From contig SVCK01000158.1 of the NCBI GenBank assembly GCA_015058375.1, positions 1 through 45,092 on the forward strand: a stretch of 45,092 bases of DNA. The letters run 5' to 3'. A program made the translations under genes and the position numbers. Origin of the DNA: Clostridium sp. (GTDB lineage Bacteria > Bacillota > Clostridia > Clostridiales > Clostridiaceae). The notes under the pieces are model-generated. The model ran no database searches, was not told the origin of the DNA, and worked only from the letters and a program-made list of their open reading frames with translations. This document shows, one piece after another, positions 37,301-45,092 of this stretch. The stretch's first letter is position 1. The number at the start of each line of letters is the position of its first letter.

Positions 37301-38482
37301 TTATTTAATAATATCTTCAATAAACTTGCTATATCTCTGTCCAATTTTATTCCAAGAATAAATTTCTTTTAATGTATTATATCCGTTTTCTCCTATTTGC
37401 TTATATTTATCACCATCAGATAATACTTCAATACACTTTTCTGCAAATTTATCACTATCATTTTCAACAAACAAATCTTGCTTATTTTTAAATACAGTAC
37501 CTTCGTAACCTTTATCAGTTGATACTACAACCTTTTTGTAAGATAAAGCTTCAAATAATTTGATTTTAACACCACCACCACTTAATAATGGTATAACTAC
37601 CAATCCACAATCTTGCATATATTTTTCTATAGAATCCACATAACCAGTTACTGTAACCCCTTCAATTTTTTCCAGTTCCTTAACTGGTTCAGTAGGATTT
37701 TTACCTACTATATAAAACTCTGCATCTGGAATCTTTTTTCTAATTGTTCCAAAAATATTTTCTGCGAAATGTATAACTGCTTGTGCATTAGGTTCATAAT
37801 TCATTTGACCTGTATAAATAATTTTTTTACTATTGGTATTTGAAATGACATCTTTACTTCCATCATCACTCCATCCCATTGGTATTAATATACAATTAGC
37901 ATCTGGATACTTTTCTTGAAAAAAACTCATATCCTTATCAGAAATAAATGTATATCCTTTTATATACTTATTTTTATACAACCTTTTTTCATACATCTTA
38001 CATAGTAAATACTCTCTATAATATGCAATCTTCTTTTTTAAATTTTTAGCATTTATACTCATTGATTTAAAAGCCATATATTCAATATTATGTTGCGTAA
38101 TTATAATTGGAATTGAAACACTTTTTACATTTGATGCTATTATAGCCGAATCAGCTATAACCAACTTTATTTGATTTTCCTCAATATATTTATTAATATC
38201 TTTTATCATCTTATTACTTCTACGAGTTGCTACTGTAAAAGGATAGTATCCATACCTTAAAGCTCGAAGCATTTTATGCTTTTTTTCATATGTATATACT
38301 TCTTTGCAAACCTTTTTTAATGTGTATAAATCAACATTCTCATCCTTTTCACATGAAGAAAATAATGTTATATTATATCCCATTTTCTTTAATATCTTCA
38401 TCCTGCCCCAAGTATAAATCTTCCCCCCTGAGTTATCTGGAAATGGCAGCTCAGACGTAACAATAACTATATCTTTACACAA
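37301..38482 (-). CDS. GT4 glycosyltransferase
   Basis: A 393-residue GT-B enzyme similar in plan to its neighbour: IVTSELPFPDNSGGKIYTWGRM at the start, IIYTGQMNYEPNAQAVIHF in the centre and VVIPLLSGGGVKIKLFEALS for donor binding. The start is TTG at 38482 with TAGGTAG about ten bases upstream, because no ATG lies near. The two adjacent GT4 genes may be old duplicates. It follows manC, so a mannose donor is plausible for one of the GT4 enzymes. Confidence 0.9.
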   Translation of the reverse strand: MCKDIVIVTSELPFPDNSGGKIYTWGRMKILKKMGYNITLFSSCEKDENVDLYTLKKVCKEVYTYEKKHKMLRALRYGYYPFTVATRRSNKMIKDINKYIEENQIKLVIADSAIIASNVKSVSIPIIITQHNIEYMAFKSMSINAKNLKKKIAYYREYLLCKMYEKRLYKNKYIKGYTFISDKDMSFFQEKYPDANCILIPMGWSDDGSKDVISNTNSKKIIYTGQMNYEPNAQAVIHFAENIFGTIRKKIPDAEFYIVGKNPTEPVKELEKIEGVTVTGYVDSIEKYMQDCGLVVIPLLSGGGVKIKLFEALSYKKVVVSTDKGYEGTVFKNKQDLFVENDSDKFAEKCIEVLSDGDKYKQIGENGYNTLKEIYSWNKIGQRYSKFIEDIIK

Positions 38483-38514
38483 AATAAAACTACCTACTCT
38501 CTAATTACTTATAT

Positions 38515-39570
38515 CTATACTTCGTTTTTAATAATATTTTTATACTCATTTAAATTATTCATATATTTCTTGTTAACTATAAATATAGTATCATTTGATT
38601 CAATAACAGCAATGTCCTTCACTCCAATCATCACCATTTCCTTTTCATTATTTAAAGCAATGTTAGATTCCGATTTTATTACTTTTACATTGTTTGAAAC
38701 TATATTATTTTTTTCATCTTTCTCTTTATATCTCTCAACAGCATTCCATGTTCCTATGTCATCCCATTCTATTTCACTTGGAATCACATATATTTGCTTA
38801 TCCTTTTCTAATACTCCATAATCTATTGATATACTATCTACCTTACAATAATTATTGTTTATAAAATTTTGAACTTCATTATCACTTAAGCTTTCAATGC
38901 CTTTTAAAGCCTCAAATGTATTCGGTAAATTTATCTTAATTTTTTCTAAGATACTATCAGTTCTCCATATAAACATTCCACTATTCCATAAGTACTTACC
39001 ACTACTTAAATATTTTTCTGCAATATCCTTAGTTGGTTTTTCAACAAACTTTTCTACTTTTAATGGTAAGTTCTCTTGACTATTATCTCCTTCATCAAAC
39101 TTAATATATCCATATCCTGTTTCTGCTCTTGATGGTTTTATTCCTAATGTAATTATGCATTGTTGATTTTCATCAATAAATCTATCAGCTTTTTTAATTA
39201 TTTCTCTAAATTCATCTTCTTTTTTAATTAAATGATCTGATGGTAATACAAGCATATTTGAAGATTTATAATATCTATTTATTATAAATGAAGATAATGC
39301 TATACAAGGTGCTGTATTCCTTCCTTCAGGTTCTATTATAATATTTCTTTCTGGCAAGTCAGGCAACTGTTCCTTTACCAAATTTACATAATTTGAACCT
39401 GTACACACAAATATTCTTTCTAATGGAACTATAGGTTTTATTCTATCCACCGTCATTTGTATCATTGTTTTATTCCCAATAAGTTTTAAGAATTGTTTTG
39501 GTTTTGATTCTGTAGACAAAGGCCAAAATCTAGTTCCTTTTCCCCCTGCCATTATTAACGTACATAACAT
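38515..39570 (-). CDS. manC: Mannose-1-phosphate guanylyltransferase
   Basis: A 351-residue nucleotidyltransferase that makes GDP-mannose from mannose-1-phosphate and GTP. The pyrophosphorylase signature GGKGTRFWPLS (9-19) with PKQFLKL (24-30), NTAPCIALS, VEKPTKDIAEKYL and NSGMFIWR are all in place. It is the short form without the C-terminal phosphomannose isomerase domain. GDP-mannose is therefore a likely precursor of the Wzx/Wzy polymer, directly or through a derived sugar. No phosphomannomutase or GDP-mannose-modifying gene is present in this window. Confidence 0.94.
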   Translation of the reverse strand: MLCTLIMAGGKGTRFWPLSTESKPKQFLKLIGNKTMIQMTVDRIKPIVPLERIFVCTGSNYVNLVKEQLPDLPERNIIIEPEGRNTAPCIALSSFIINRYYKSSNMLVLPSDHLIKKEDEFREIIKKADRFIDENQQCIITLGIKPSRAETGYGYIKFDEGDNSQENLPLKVEKFVEKPTKDIAEKYLSSGKYLWNSGMFIWRTDSILEKIKINLPNTFEALKGIESLSDNEVQNFINNNYCKVDSISIDYGVLEKDKQIYVIPSEIEWDDIGTWNAVERYKEKDEKNNIVSNNVKVIKSESNIALNNEKEMVMIGVKDIAVIESNDTIFIVNKKYMNNLNEYKNIIKNEV

Positions 39571-39585
39571 TCTTATTCTCCCCCT

Positions 39586-40239
39586 TTATCTTGCATGTTC
39601 ATCCCCAAAAAACACTAATAAAGTTTTTAATATTAATTTTATATCTAAAAATAAATTTCTCTCTTTAACATATTTGATATCAAGTTTCATCCATTCATCA
39701 AAACTTATATCATTTCTACCTGAAACTTGCCAAAAGCAAGTCAAACCTGGTTTTACAGAAAGTCTATCTAACATCCAATCATCAAACTTTTCAACTTCAT
39801 TAGGTAATGAAGGTCTTGGACCTACCAAACTCATTTCTCCTTTTATTACATTAAAAATTTGAGGAAGTTCATCAATACTTGTTTTTCTTATAAACTTGCC
39901 CACTTTAGTAACTCTTGGATCATCTTTCATTTTAAACATAGGTCCACCCATTTCATTTTTATCTAAAAGTTTAATTTTAAGTTCTTCAGCATTGCTTACC
40001 ATAGACCTAAACTTATACATTTTAAATTTTTTTCCTCTGTATCCAATCCTCTCTTGAACAAATATAACCTTTCCTTTACTTTCACTCTTTATAGCTATAG
40101 CTATAATAAGAAATATAGGCATAAGCATTATTGCTGCAATTAAAGATAACACAACATCCATAAGTCTCTTAAAAAAATCATACACACTTCTGCTTTCTTT
40201 ACACGTTATCTCCTCATCTATAGATTCATAACTTTCCAT
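39586..40239 (-). CDS. Initiating sugar-phosphate transferase, short form
   Basis: A 217-residue enzyme with one N-terminal membrane segment (about 22-48) and a bacterial sugar transferase domain: KFRSMVSNAEE, DELPQIFNVIKGEMSLVGPRP and KPGLTCFWQVSGRNDISF. It puts the first sugar phosphate on undecaprenyl phosphate for the Wzx/Wzy pathway. It is the catalytic-core-only form, unlike the long transferase at 6400-7797. The ATG at 40239 has GGGGAG nine bases upstream. An in-frame start at 40272 would overlap cpsB. Confidence 0.93.
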   Translation of the reverse strand: MESYESIDEEITCKESRSVYDFFKRLMDVVLSLIAAIMLMPIFLIIAIAIKSESKGKVIFVQERIGYRGKKFKMYKFRSMVSNAEELKIKLLDKNEMGGPMFKMKDDPRVTKVGKFIRKTSIDELPQIFNVIKGEMSLVGPRPSLPNEVEKFDDWMLDRLSVKPGLTCFWQVSGRNDISFDEWMKLDIKYVKERNLFLDIKLILKTLLVFFGDEHAR

Positions 40240-40255
40240 AACTAACCGCTCCCCA

Positions 40256-41020
40256 TCACCAAAAAAATCCAAACTTCTTCTTTCTCTTTATCTTTTCCCC
40301 GTAAAACTCTATCTCTTCATTTTTAAGAAGTTTATTTGCACTTTCTTCAAATTGTTTAACGTATATTTTATTTCTTTCTACAGCCAAGTTATATCCCTCT
40401 TTAATGCCTATTGTTCTATCCGTAACATTATGTACATCTGATCCGATAAAATTATAGATAGCTTTATCTAAAAATAACTCAGCTACCTTCTTAGCCTGTC
40501 TACCAAATGCACCTTCAATGCTACCTGCATTCATTTGAAACAAAATTCCTTCATCAATTAGTTCATTAATTAAATAGGGTTCTTCTTTTAAAAATTTGTA
40601 CCTTTCTGGATGTGCCAATATAGGCTTTACTCCCAAGATTTGAAGTTCATAAATATCTTCTAATACTTCTTTTTCAAATTCAGAATGTAAAGGAAGTTCA
40701 AATAATAAATATCTACTATTTGCTAATGTACCAATTATACCTTGCTTGTAATCTGATATAATACTTTGTGAATAGTACACTTCTTGTCCACAGTATATTT
40801 CTATTTCTATCTTTTCATCTTTTGCTAATCTACTAATCTTTTCAGTTAACTTCTTAACTTCATCATATTCAGCCTCTCCATATCCTCTGCAAAAATGTGG
40901 TGTAGCTATTATTTTAGACGTTCCTTGTTCTGTAGCATTTGTAAGCATTTCTAACGTCATACTTATGCTTTTAGATCCATCATCTATTCCAGGCAAAATA
41001 TGTGAATGAATATCTATCAT
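40256..41020 (-). CDS. cpsB: CpsB/YwqE-type tyrosine-protein phosphatase (PHP family)
   Basis: A 254-residue metal-dependent phosphatase expected to dephosphorylate CpsD. The PHP motifs are MIDIHSHILPGIDDG (His5, His7, Asp14), ATPHFCRGYG, EVYYS with the ligand Glu region, LAHPERY and IGSDVHNV. These are the histidine and aspartate ligands of a multi-metal site. It is cytosolic. It sits between cpsD and the initiating transferase, in the usual Gram-positive capsule order. Confidence 0.94.
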   Translation of the reverse strand: MIDIHSHILPGIDDGSKSISMTLEMLTNATEQGTSKIIATPHFCRGYGEAEYDEVKKLTEKISRLAKDEKIEIEIYCGQEVYYSQSIISDYKQGIIGTLANSRYLLFELPLHSEFEKEVLEDIYELQILGVKPILAHPERYKFLKEEPYLINELIDEGILFQMNAGSIEGAFGRQAKKVAELFLDKAIYNFIGSDVHNVTDRTIGIKEGYNLAVERNKIYVKQFEESANKLLKNEEIEFYGEKIKRKKKFGFFW

Positions 41021-41042
41021 TTTATTTTTCCTTCTCCTCTAC

Positions 41043-41687
41043 TTAATAATAGTAATAATATTCTTTTCTAATATTTCCCACTCCATTTAAGACTATTCCC
41101 AAAATATTTGCATCTACTTTTTTCAATAATTCTTCTGCTTGTATTACTGATTCTCTCTTCGTTTTCTCCGCCCTAACTACTATTATTGTTCCATCTGCTT
41201 TTCTTGAAAGTATTTGAGCATCTGTTACAGCTTGTAAAGGAGCACTATCTATAATAATTACATCATATTCATCCTTTAATCTTTCTATAAGATTCTCCAT
41301 AGAACGTGATTCCAACATTTCTGAAGGATTAGGAGGTATTTTCCCTGATGTTAATATGTCTAAATAATCATTATATTGATGAACAGCTTCCCTTAAACTT
41401 TCCTTTCCTTTTAATAAATTAGAAAGTCCTATCATATTAGAAAGTCTAAATTTCTTATGCAATGAAGGTTTTCTCAAATCACAATCAATTATTATTGTTC
41501 TCTTTTGAGCTTGCGAAAATGACATTGCTAAATTTCCTGCTGTTGTAGATTTTCCTTCGCCAGCTTCTGAGCTTGTAACTACTATTACTTTTACTTCTTT
41601 ATCAAAGGACGAATACTGTATATTAGTTCTTAATGTTCTGTAGGCTTCTGCTGCTATTGACTTTGGTTTTTTTTCAACTATAAACAT
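41043..41687 (-). CDS. cpsD: CpsD-type tyrosine autokinase
   Basis: A 214-residue BY-kinase. Walker A is EAGEGKST (41-48), Walker A' TIIIDCDLRKPS (64-75) and Walker B VIIIDSAPLQAVTDA. The C-terminus is a tyrosine cluster, five consecutive Tyr (210-214), the autophosphorylation site. The kinase has no membrane segment and needs CpsC for activation. It controls polymer length and export with CpsB. It lies 10 bases after cpsC. Confidence 0.95.
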   Translation of the reverse strand: MFIVEKKPKSIAAEAYRTLRTNIQYSSFDKEVKVIVVTSSEAGEGKSTTAGNLAMSFSQAQKRTIIIDCDLRKPSLHKKFRLSNMIGLSNLLKGKESLREAVHQYNDYLDILTSGKIPPNPSEMLESRSMENLIERLKDEYDVIIIDSAPLQAVTDAQILSRKADGTIIVVRAEKTKRESVIQAEELLKKVDANILGIVLNGVGNIRKEYYYYY

Positions 41688-41697
41688 ATTATTCTCC

Positions 41698-42381
41698 TTA
41701 TTTATCCATTTCCGAATTAGGTATTACACCTAGCACCGGTAAATCTAATATTTTTTCTACCTGTTCTTTATCTTTAAAAGTATTATCTAAAAGTGCTAAT
41801 ACAACTGCCAAACCACTTCCTATACCTAACCCTATTATTATTGCTATTACTATATTTAATTTTTTGTTAGGACTAACTGGTGATTTAGGCAAAGTAACTT
41901 TTTCTATTACTTTTACATCTGAATTTTTAATTACTTCTGTAGATTTACTTATAAACCTATTTGTTATAGCTTCTACTATTTCTTTACTTTTTTGTTTATC
42001 TTCACTTATGTAACTTATAACCAATATTTGTGTATCCATTTTAGGTGTTACAGTCAGGCTCCTTAATACTGACTCAGCATTTCCATCAATTCCGTTATCC
42101 TTAAGTGCTTCATCAACTAAATCTCTAGTTGATATTATATCTGCATATGTTTTTAATAACTTCTGATACATCTGTACATCATTGTTATTATAATTAGACC
42201 TCTCTCCGTCTGATTCTTTACCTATAAACAACTTAGTACTCGCTTGATACTTAGGACTAATAACAAAGAAACTTAGAAATGTCGAAAATATCATTGCCAT
42301 AAGAGTTATACATGCAATCAACTGCCATCTTTCTTTTAATGCATTTATTAAATCATCAATACTAAAGCTATCTACTTCCAA
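41698..42381 (-). CDS. cpsC: CpsC/Wzz-type chain-length regulator and kinase activator
   Basis: A 227-residue protein with two membrane segments (about 18-40 and 172-195) that flank an extracellular Wzz domain. The Pro-rich KSPVSPNKKLN motif precedes the second segment, as in this family, and a short cytoplasmic tail follows that would contact CpsD. The start is TTG at 42381 with AAAGGAGGAG upstream. It is the first gene of the Wzx/Wzy operon, under the promoter at 42429-42457. Confidence 0.94.
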   Translation of the reverse strand: MEVDSFSIDDLINALKERWQLIACITLMAMIFSTFLSFFVISPKYQASTKLFIGKESDGERSNYNNNDVQMYQKLLKTYADIISTRDLVDEALKDNGIDGNAESVLRSLTVTPKMDTQILVISYISEDKQKSKEIVEAITNRFISKSTEVIKNSDVKVIEKVTLPKSPVSPNKKLNIVIAIIIGLGIGSGLAVVLALLDNTFKDKEQVEKILDLPVLGVIPNSEMDK

Positions 42382-42428
42382 AAATACTCCTCCTTTGTAC
42401 TTTTGTAAATTTTATACTTATTATATCT

Positions 42429-42457
42429 ATTATAACATTTAAAGATATTTTTATTAA
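42429..42457 (-). promoter_or_regulatory. Promoter of the Wzx/Wzy capsule operon
   Basis: On the minus strand TTAATA (42457-42452), 17 bases, then TATAAT (42434-42429). The motif and its surrounding bases are nearly identical to those before the GT8 gene. It lies about 48 bases before the cpsC start. Confidence 0.75.
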
Positions 42458-42567
42458 CCTTTTTAATCATTCATCTACATATTTGTATATTTATTGATTT
42501 ATTCTTTACAAATACAATATTTGTCTACAACATTAGAAAAGTAATTTAGTATAAATATAATAATACA

Positions 42568-43605
42568 TTATTTATGAAAAGAGCTAATTCCATCTATTGT
42601 TGACAATATCTTGAATTTGTAGGGTCTTAAATATGCTTGCAATATTGCCGAAACTCTTAACGCAACTTTTTGAGGCAATATGTCAAAAAGTTTTAAATAG
42701 CATCTTAATAACTTTGAACTTTTATCTGCATAATTTGCTGACTCTCTCCAAGGACTAATTTGCTTATATCTATACCATAAGTGCTTATATCTATGCTCAC
42801 ATCCATCTATCCAAGGCCTCTTTGATAAGAAACTAGTAGTAAAATGTATAATAACTGGATTATTTACAGCTTCCATTACTTCGTCCTTATTATAAAAATC
42901 TGGTGGTTTTCTATAAATAAGCATATCTTCATAAGTAAAATCAAAAAAGATAGATACCGAATTAAATTTAGGCTCAAAGCAATAAACTTCATGGCATAAG
43001 ACAGCATTTAATGCTCCTTGATCTCCTTGTTGAATCTTTCCCTTATTCTTAATAATAAAATTAAGAACTCTTTCTTCAACATTCCTTTGTCTCCATAATT
43101 CTAAATTTACAAGCATTACACCTGAATTAAACATTATGTCATTAGGTTTTAAACCTATATTACTTCTATATTGCTTACTAAATGCATCTTTTAACGCTCC
43201 AATAGTATTAGACTGTAAATCTAAATTCCAAAGTTCTTCTAATGAAGAATTTATTATTACATCACAATCTAAATACAATACTCTTTTTACTTCTCTAGGT
43301 AGGACCCTTGACATAAATATTCTTGCATATTGACTTATAGACTTTCTATCTACCTGCACTGACATTTCTAGTATTTCTTCTATATTAATTGCTTCTATCC
43401 ATATCAACTTAGAATTATCATATCTTTCGGAAATACTATTTAATTTACTTTTATTTTTTTCTGATATTCCATCATCTAATATATATACTGTTATGCACTT
43501 AGAATCTGTATTATTCTCAAATAATGAAATCATCGATATTCCTAAAATCTCTGCAAAAGCATCATCAGATGCATAAATAATATGGTAATCTTTATTTTGA
43601 TTCAA
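42568..43605 (-). CDS. GT8 glycosyltransferase
   Basis: A 345-residue GT-A enzyme of family 8 (LgtC/GspA-like). The YHIIYASDDAFAEILGISM start, ISQYARIFMSRVLP, YLDCDVIINSSLEELW with D-x-D and MFNSGVMLVNLELWR are characteristic, as is HFTTSFLSKRPW near 265. The start is best placed at TTG 43605, which has GGGGGG seven bases upstream; an ATG at 43638 lacks a site. It has its own promoter and is separated by 186 bases from cpsC, so it may be co-regulated with but not part of that operon. Confidence 0.9.
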   Translation of the reverse strand: MNQNKDYHIIYASDDAFAEILGISMISLFENNTDSKCITVYILDDGISEKNKSKLNSISERYDNSKLIWIEAINIEEILEMSVQVDRKSISQYARIFMSRVLPREVKRVLYLDCDVIINSSLEELWNLDLQSNTIGALKDAFSKQYRSNIGLKPNDIMFNSGVMLVNLELWRQRNVEERVLNFIIKNKGKIQQGDQGALNAVLCHEVYCFEPKFNSVSIFFDFTYEDMLIYRKPPDFYNKDEVMEAVNNPVIIHFTTSFLSKRPWIDGCEHRYKHLWYRYKQISPWRESANYADKSSKLLRCYLKLFDILPQKVALRVSAILQAYLRPYKFKILSTIDGISSFHK

Positions 43606-43737
43606 TACCTTGCCCCCCTTACCATTCAACATATACATTGTTATCCAAAAAAAAAGAAATGAATAACAAAATCAAATACAATTATATTTAATAACATTTT
43701 TATACTATTATTCATTATTTTGCATTTTTATAACTTT

Positions 43738-43766
43738 ATTATAACATATGGAAGTATTTTTATTAA
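43738..43766 (-). promoter_or_regulatory. Promoter of the GT8 gene
   Basis: On the minus strand TTAATA (43766-43761), 17 bases, then TATAAT (43743-43738). The flanks match the capsule operon promoter. A leader of about 125 bases follows before the TTG start, AT-rich and with a T9 run. Confidence 0.75.
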
Positions 43767-43849
43767 CAACTTTTTATTTCAAACAAGATTCCAAACAATA
43801 ATAGCAAATATGATAATCCACACACTCACATGTTAAAATATTACACAAT

Positions 43850-43878
43850 AAAAAAAAGCGACCTTAAACTAAGATCGC
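43850..43878 (-). terminator. Rho-independent terminator of the flippase gene
   Basis: An 8-base stem (43858-43865 with 43871-43878, one G-U pair) is followed on the minus strand by eight T. It begins 63 bases past the flippase stop. Confidence 0.85.
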
Positions 43879-43941
43879 ATCATCTAAAAAATTTATTTAT
43901 TTCATTTACTCTTAACAAAAATTTCTTCATTGTTACCTTCA

Positions 43942-45092
43942 TTATTTATCGTTTAATGCCCTTTTACAAAAGCTTATCATACTTTCTTTAACTATAGTTC
44001 TATATATTAATTCAACTCCAACCAAATAAAATATTGAACCAGTTAAAACCTGAACTATATTAGTAATTATTCCTGATCCCATTAAATTTCCTATAGTTCT
44101 CACTATAAAATACATACCTATTCCTGGTGGAATAAATATTATTATAGGTCTAAGTAATCTTTTTAGCGGTATTATCTTACGAACATACCAAAATTGCAAT
44201 ACAGTTACTGTTACTTCTGCTACAACAGTAGTATAACATGCTCCTAAGGCTTTATATTGCCTCAAAAATATTAAATTTAATACAAAATTTACTATTGCAC
44301 CACCTGTTACAGAAATTGTGAATTCTTTTGTTTTACTCATAGGTACTAATAATTGAATTCCAAGAACATTGCTCCAACTAACTATTAATATTACAACTGA
44401 ATATACCTTAACTAACCCCTCAATTCCTTGAAATTCTGAAGTAAAAAACCATGGACACAATTCATTACTTATTGCCATTAAACCTAAAGCAAGAGGAATT
44501 GATGTAGCTGATACGAAGAAAAATGACTTTCTAATATAAGACCTTACCTTCTTCATATTACCTTGAGCAACTATATTTGCTATCCTTGGCATCATAACAG
44601 TACCAATAGAAGTTGCTATAGTAATTGCAACTTTATATAATTTTTGAGCATTTTCATAGTAACCAACTTCTACAGTATTAGTCATCATTCCTAATAAAGT
44701 CTTATCTAGTAAAATATATACTTGTATGGATATTTGCGGAACAAACAAAGCCATTGAAGCTTTAATATGATTTATTGTATTTTTAGCTTTCATATATCTT
44801 TTTCCAACTTTTTCAGGAACATAAAACCACAAACTCAAGTTACCTAATAAATTTGCCACCGCTAATATAGCAGTATACATAATTAAATCATCGCTACTTT
44901 TTACAAATATAAATATAGCTACTAAAGAAATAAGTTTTACTAATGTATTTCTTATTACTGTTTTCTTGAACTCTTCAAGTCCCATAAACAGCCATGATAC
45001 ATCTACCATAGCAGCTAATATGTTAATACTTTGTATTAAATATAATGTTCTATAGTCTCCATTATTAAACAAATATGTATAAGCTAAAAATA
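43942..45092 (-). CDS. Polysaccharide flippase, 5' end outside window
   Basis: The visible 383 residues correspond to the C-terminal three quarters of a MOP-superfamily flippase; the frame stays open to the window edge, so the start lies beyond it. At least ten hydrophobic segments are seen. Family marks include SWLFMGLEEFKKTVIRN, LLGMMTNTVEVGYYENAQK, and LVPMSKTKEFTISVTGGAIVN. It is the RfbX/Wzx-like type often found in capsule loci. It presumably belongs to a further polysaccharide gene set off the right edge. Confidence 0.9.
   Translation of the reverse strand, partial: FLAYTYLFNNGDYRTLYLIQSINILAAMVDVSWLFMGLEEFKKTVIRNTLVKLISLVAIFIFVKSSDDLIMYTAILAVANLLGNLSLWFYVPEKVGKRYMKAKNTINHIKASMALFVPQISIQVYILLDKTLLGMMTNTVEVGYYENAQKLYKVAITIATSIGTVMMPRIANIVAQGNMKKVRSYIRKSFFFVSATSIPLALGLMAISNELCPWFFTSEFQGIEGLVKVYSVVILIVSWSNVLGIQLLVPMSKTKEFTISVTGGAIVNFVLNLIFLRQYKALGACYTTVVAEVTVTVLQFWYVRKIIPLKRLLRPIIIFIPPGIGMYFIVRTIGNLMGSGIITNIVQVLTGSIFYLVGVELIYRTIVKESMISFCKRALNDK

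Larger units (their letters stand above)
43606..43941. other. 336-base intergenic region
   Basis: This region contains the GT8 promoter and leader and the terminator of the flippase gene. The part between them (43767-43849) is AT-rich with nothing recognised. Confidence 0.7.

Overview
This very AT-rich window reads like a chromosome segment of a Clostridium-type Firmicute (Clostridiaceae). The evidence is purine-rich Shine-Dalgarno sites (AGGAG, GGGGGA), several TTG starts, Gram-positive CpsB/C/D-type capsule regulators, LCP and VanZ proteins, and a dockerin and a probable cohesin. No rRNA, tRNA, CRISPR array or insertion sequence was recognised. Species cannot be fixed from sequence alone.

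Layout. (1) 1-10488, minus strand: an ABC-transporter-dependent surface polysaccharide cluster. It holds dTDP-sugar genes (rfbC, rfbB), an initiating polyprenyl sugar-phosphate transferase, a GT2 glycosyltransferase, the wzm/wzt export pair, and two large paralogous two-domain GT2 enzymes (one cut by the window edge). (2) 10694-12255: a VanZ-like membrane protein and a LytR-CpsA-Psr (LCP) protein, the class that attaches glycopolymers to peptidoglycan. (3) 12387-20223: a four-gene operon for PP2C phosphatase, transmembrane Ser/Thr kinase with TPRs, a small membrane protein carrying ten acidic Thr motifs, and a 1491-residue Ig-like surface protein. It has a strong promoter and a terminator-like hairpin in its leader. 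(4) 20633-28929: an unusual island. A minus-strand transglutaminase-like protein ending in a dockerin lies divergent from a plus-strand protein starting with a cohesin-like domain followed by four near-identical 124-residue lectin-like repeats. A secreted protein with five related repeats and two membrane acyltransferases follow. (5) 29009-42381, minus strand: a second, Wzx/Wzy-type capsule or exopolysaccharide operon. It runs cpsC-cpsD-cpsB, second initiating transferase, manC, GT4/GT4/GT2, wzy, GT4, wzx, pyruvyltransferase, Fe-S F420-dehydrogenase-like protein. (6) 42568-45092: a GT8 glycosyltransferase with its own promoter, and a second flippase cut by the right edge.

How they fit together. 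Two complete assembly routes lie side by side, each with its own initiating transferase: an ABC-exported polymer and a Wzx/Wzy-polymerised one. LCP probably attaches one of them to the wall. CpsB/C/D control the second through tyrosine phosphorylation, and a separate Ser/Thr kinase/phosphatase operon sits between them. The most unusual content is the divergent cohesin/dockerin pair: both partners lack signal peptides, and they may form a self-assembling lectin-transglutaminase complex.
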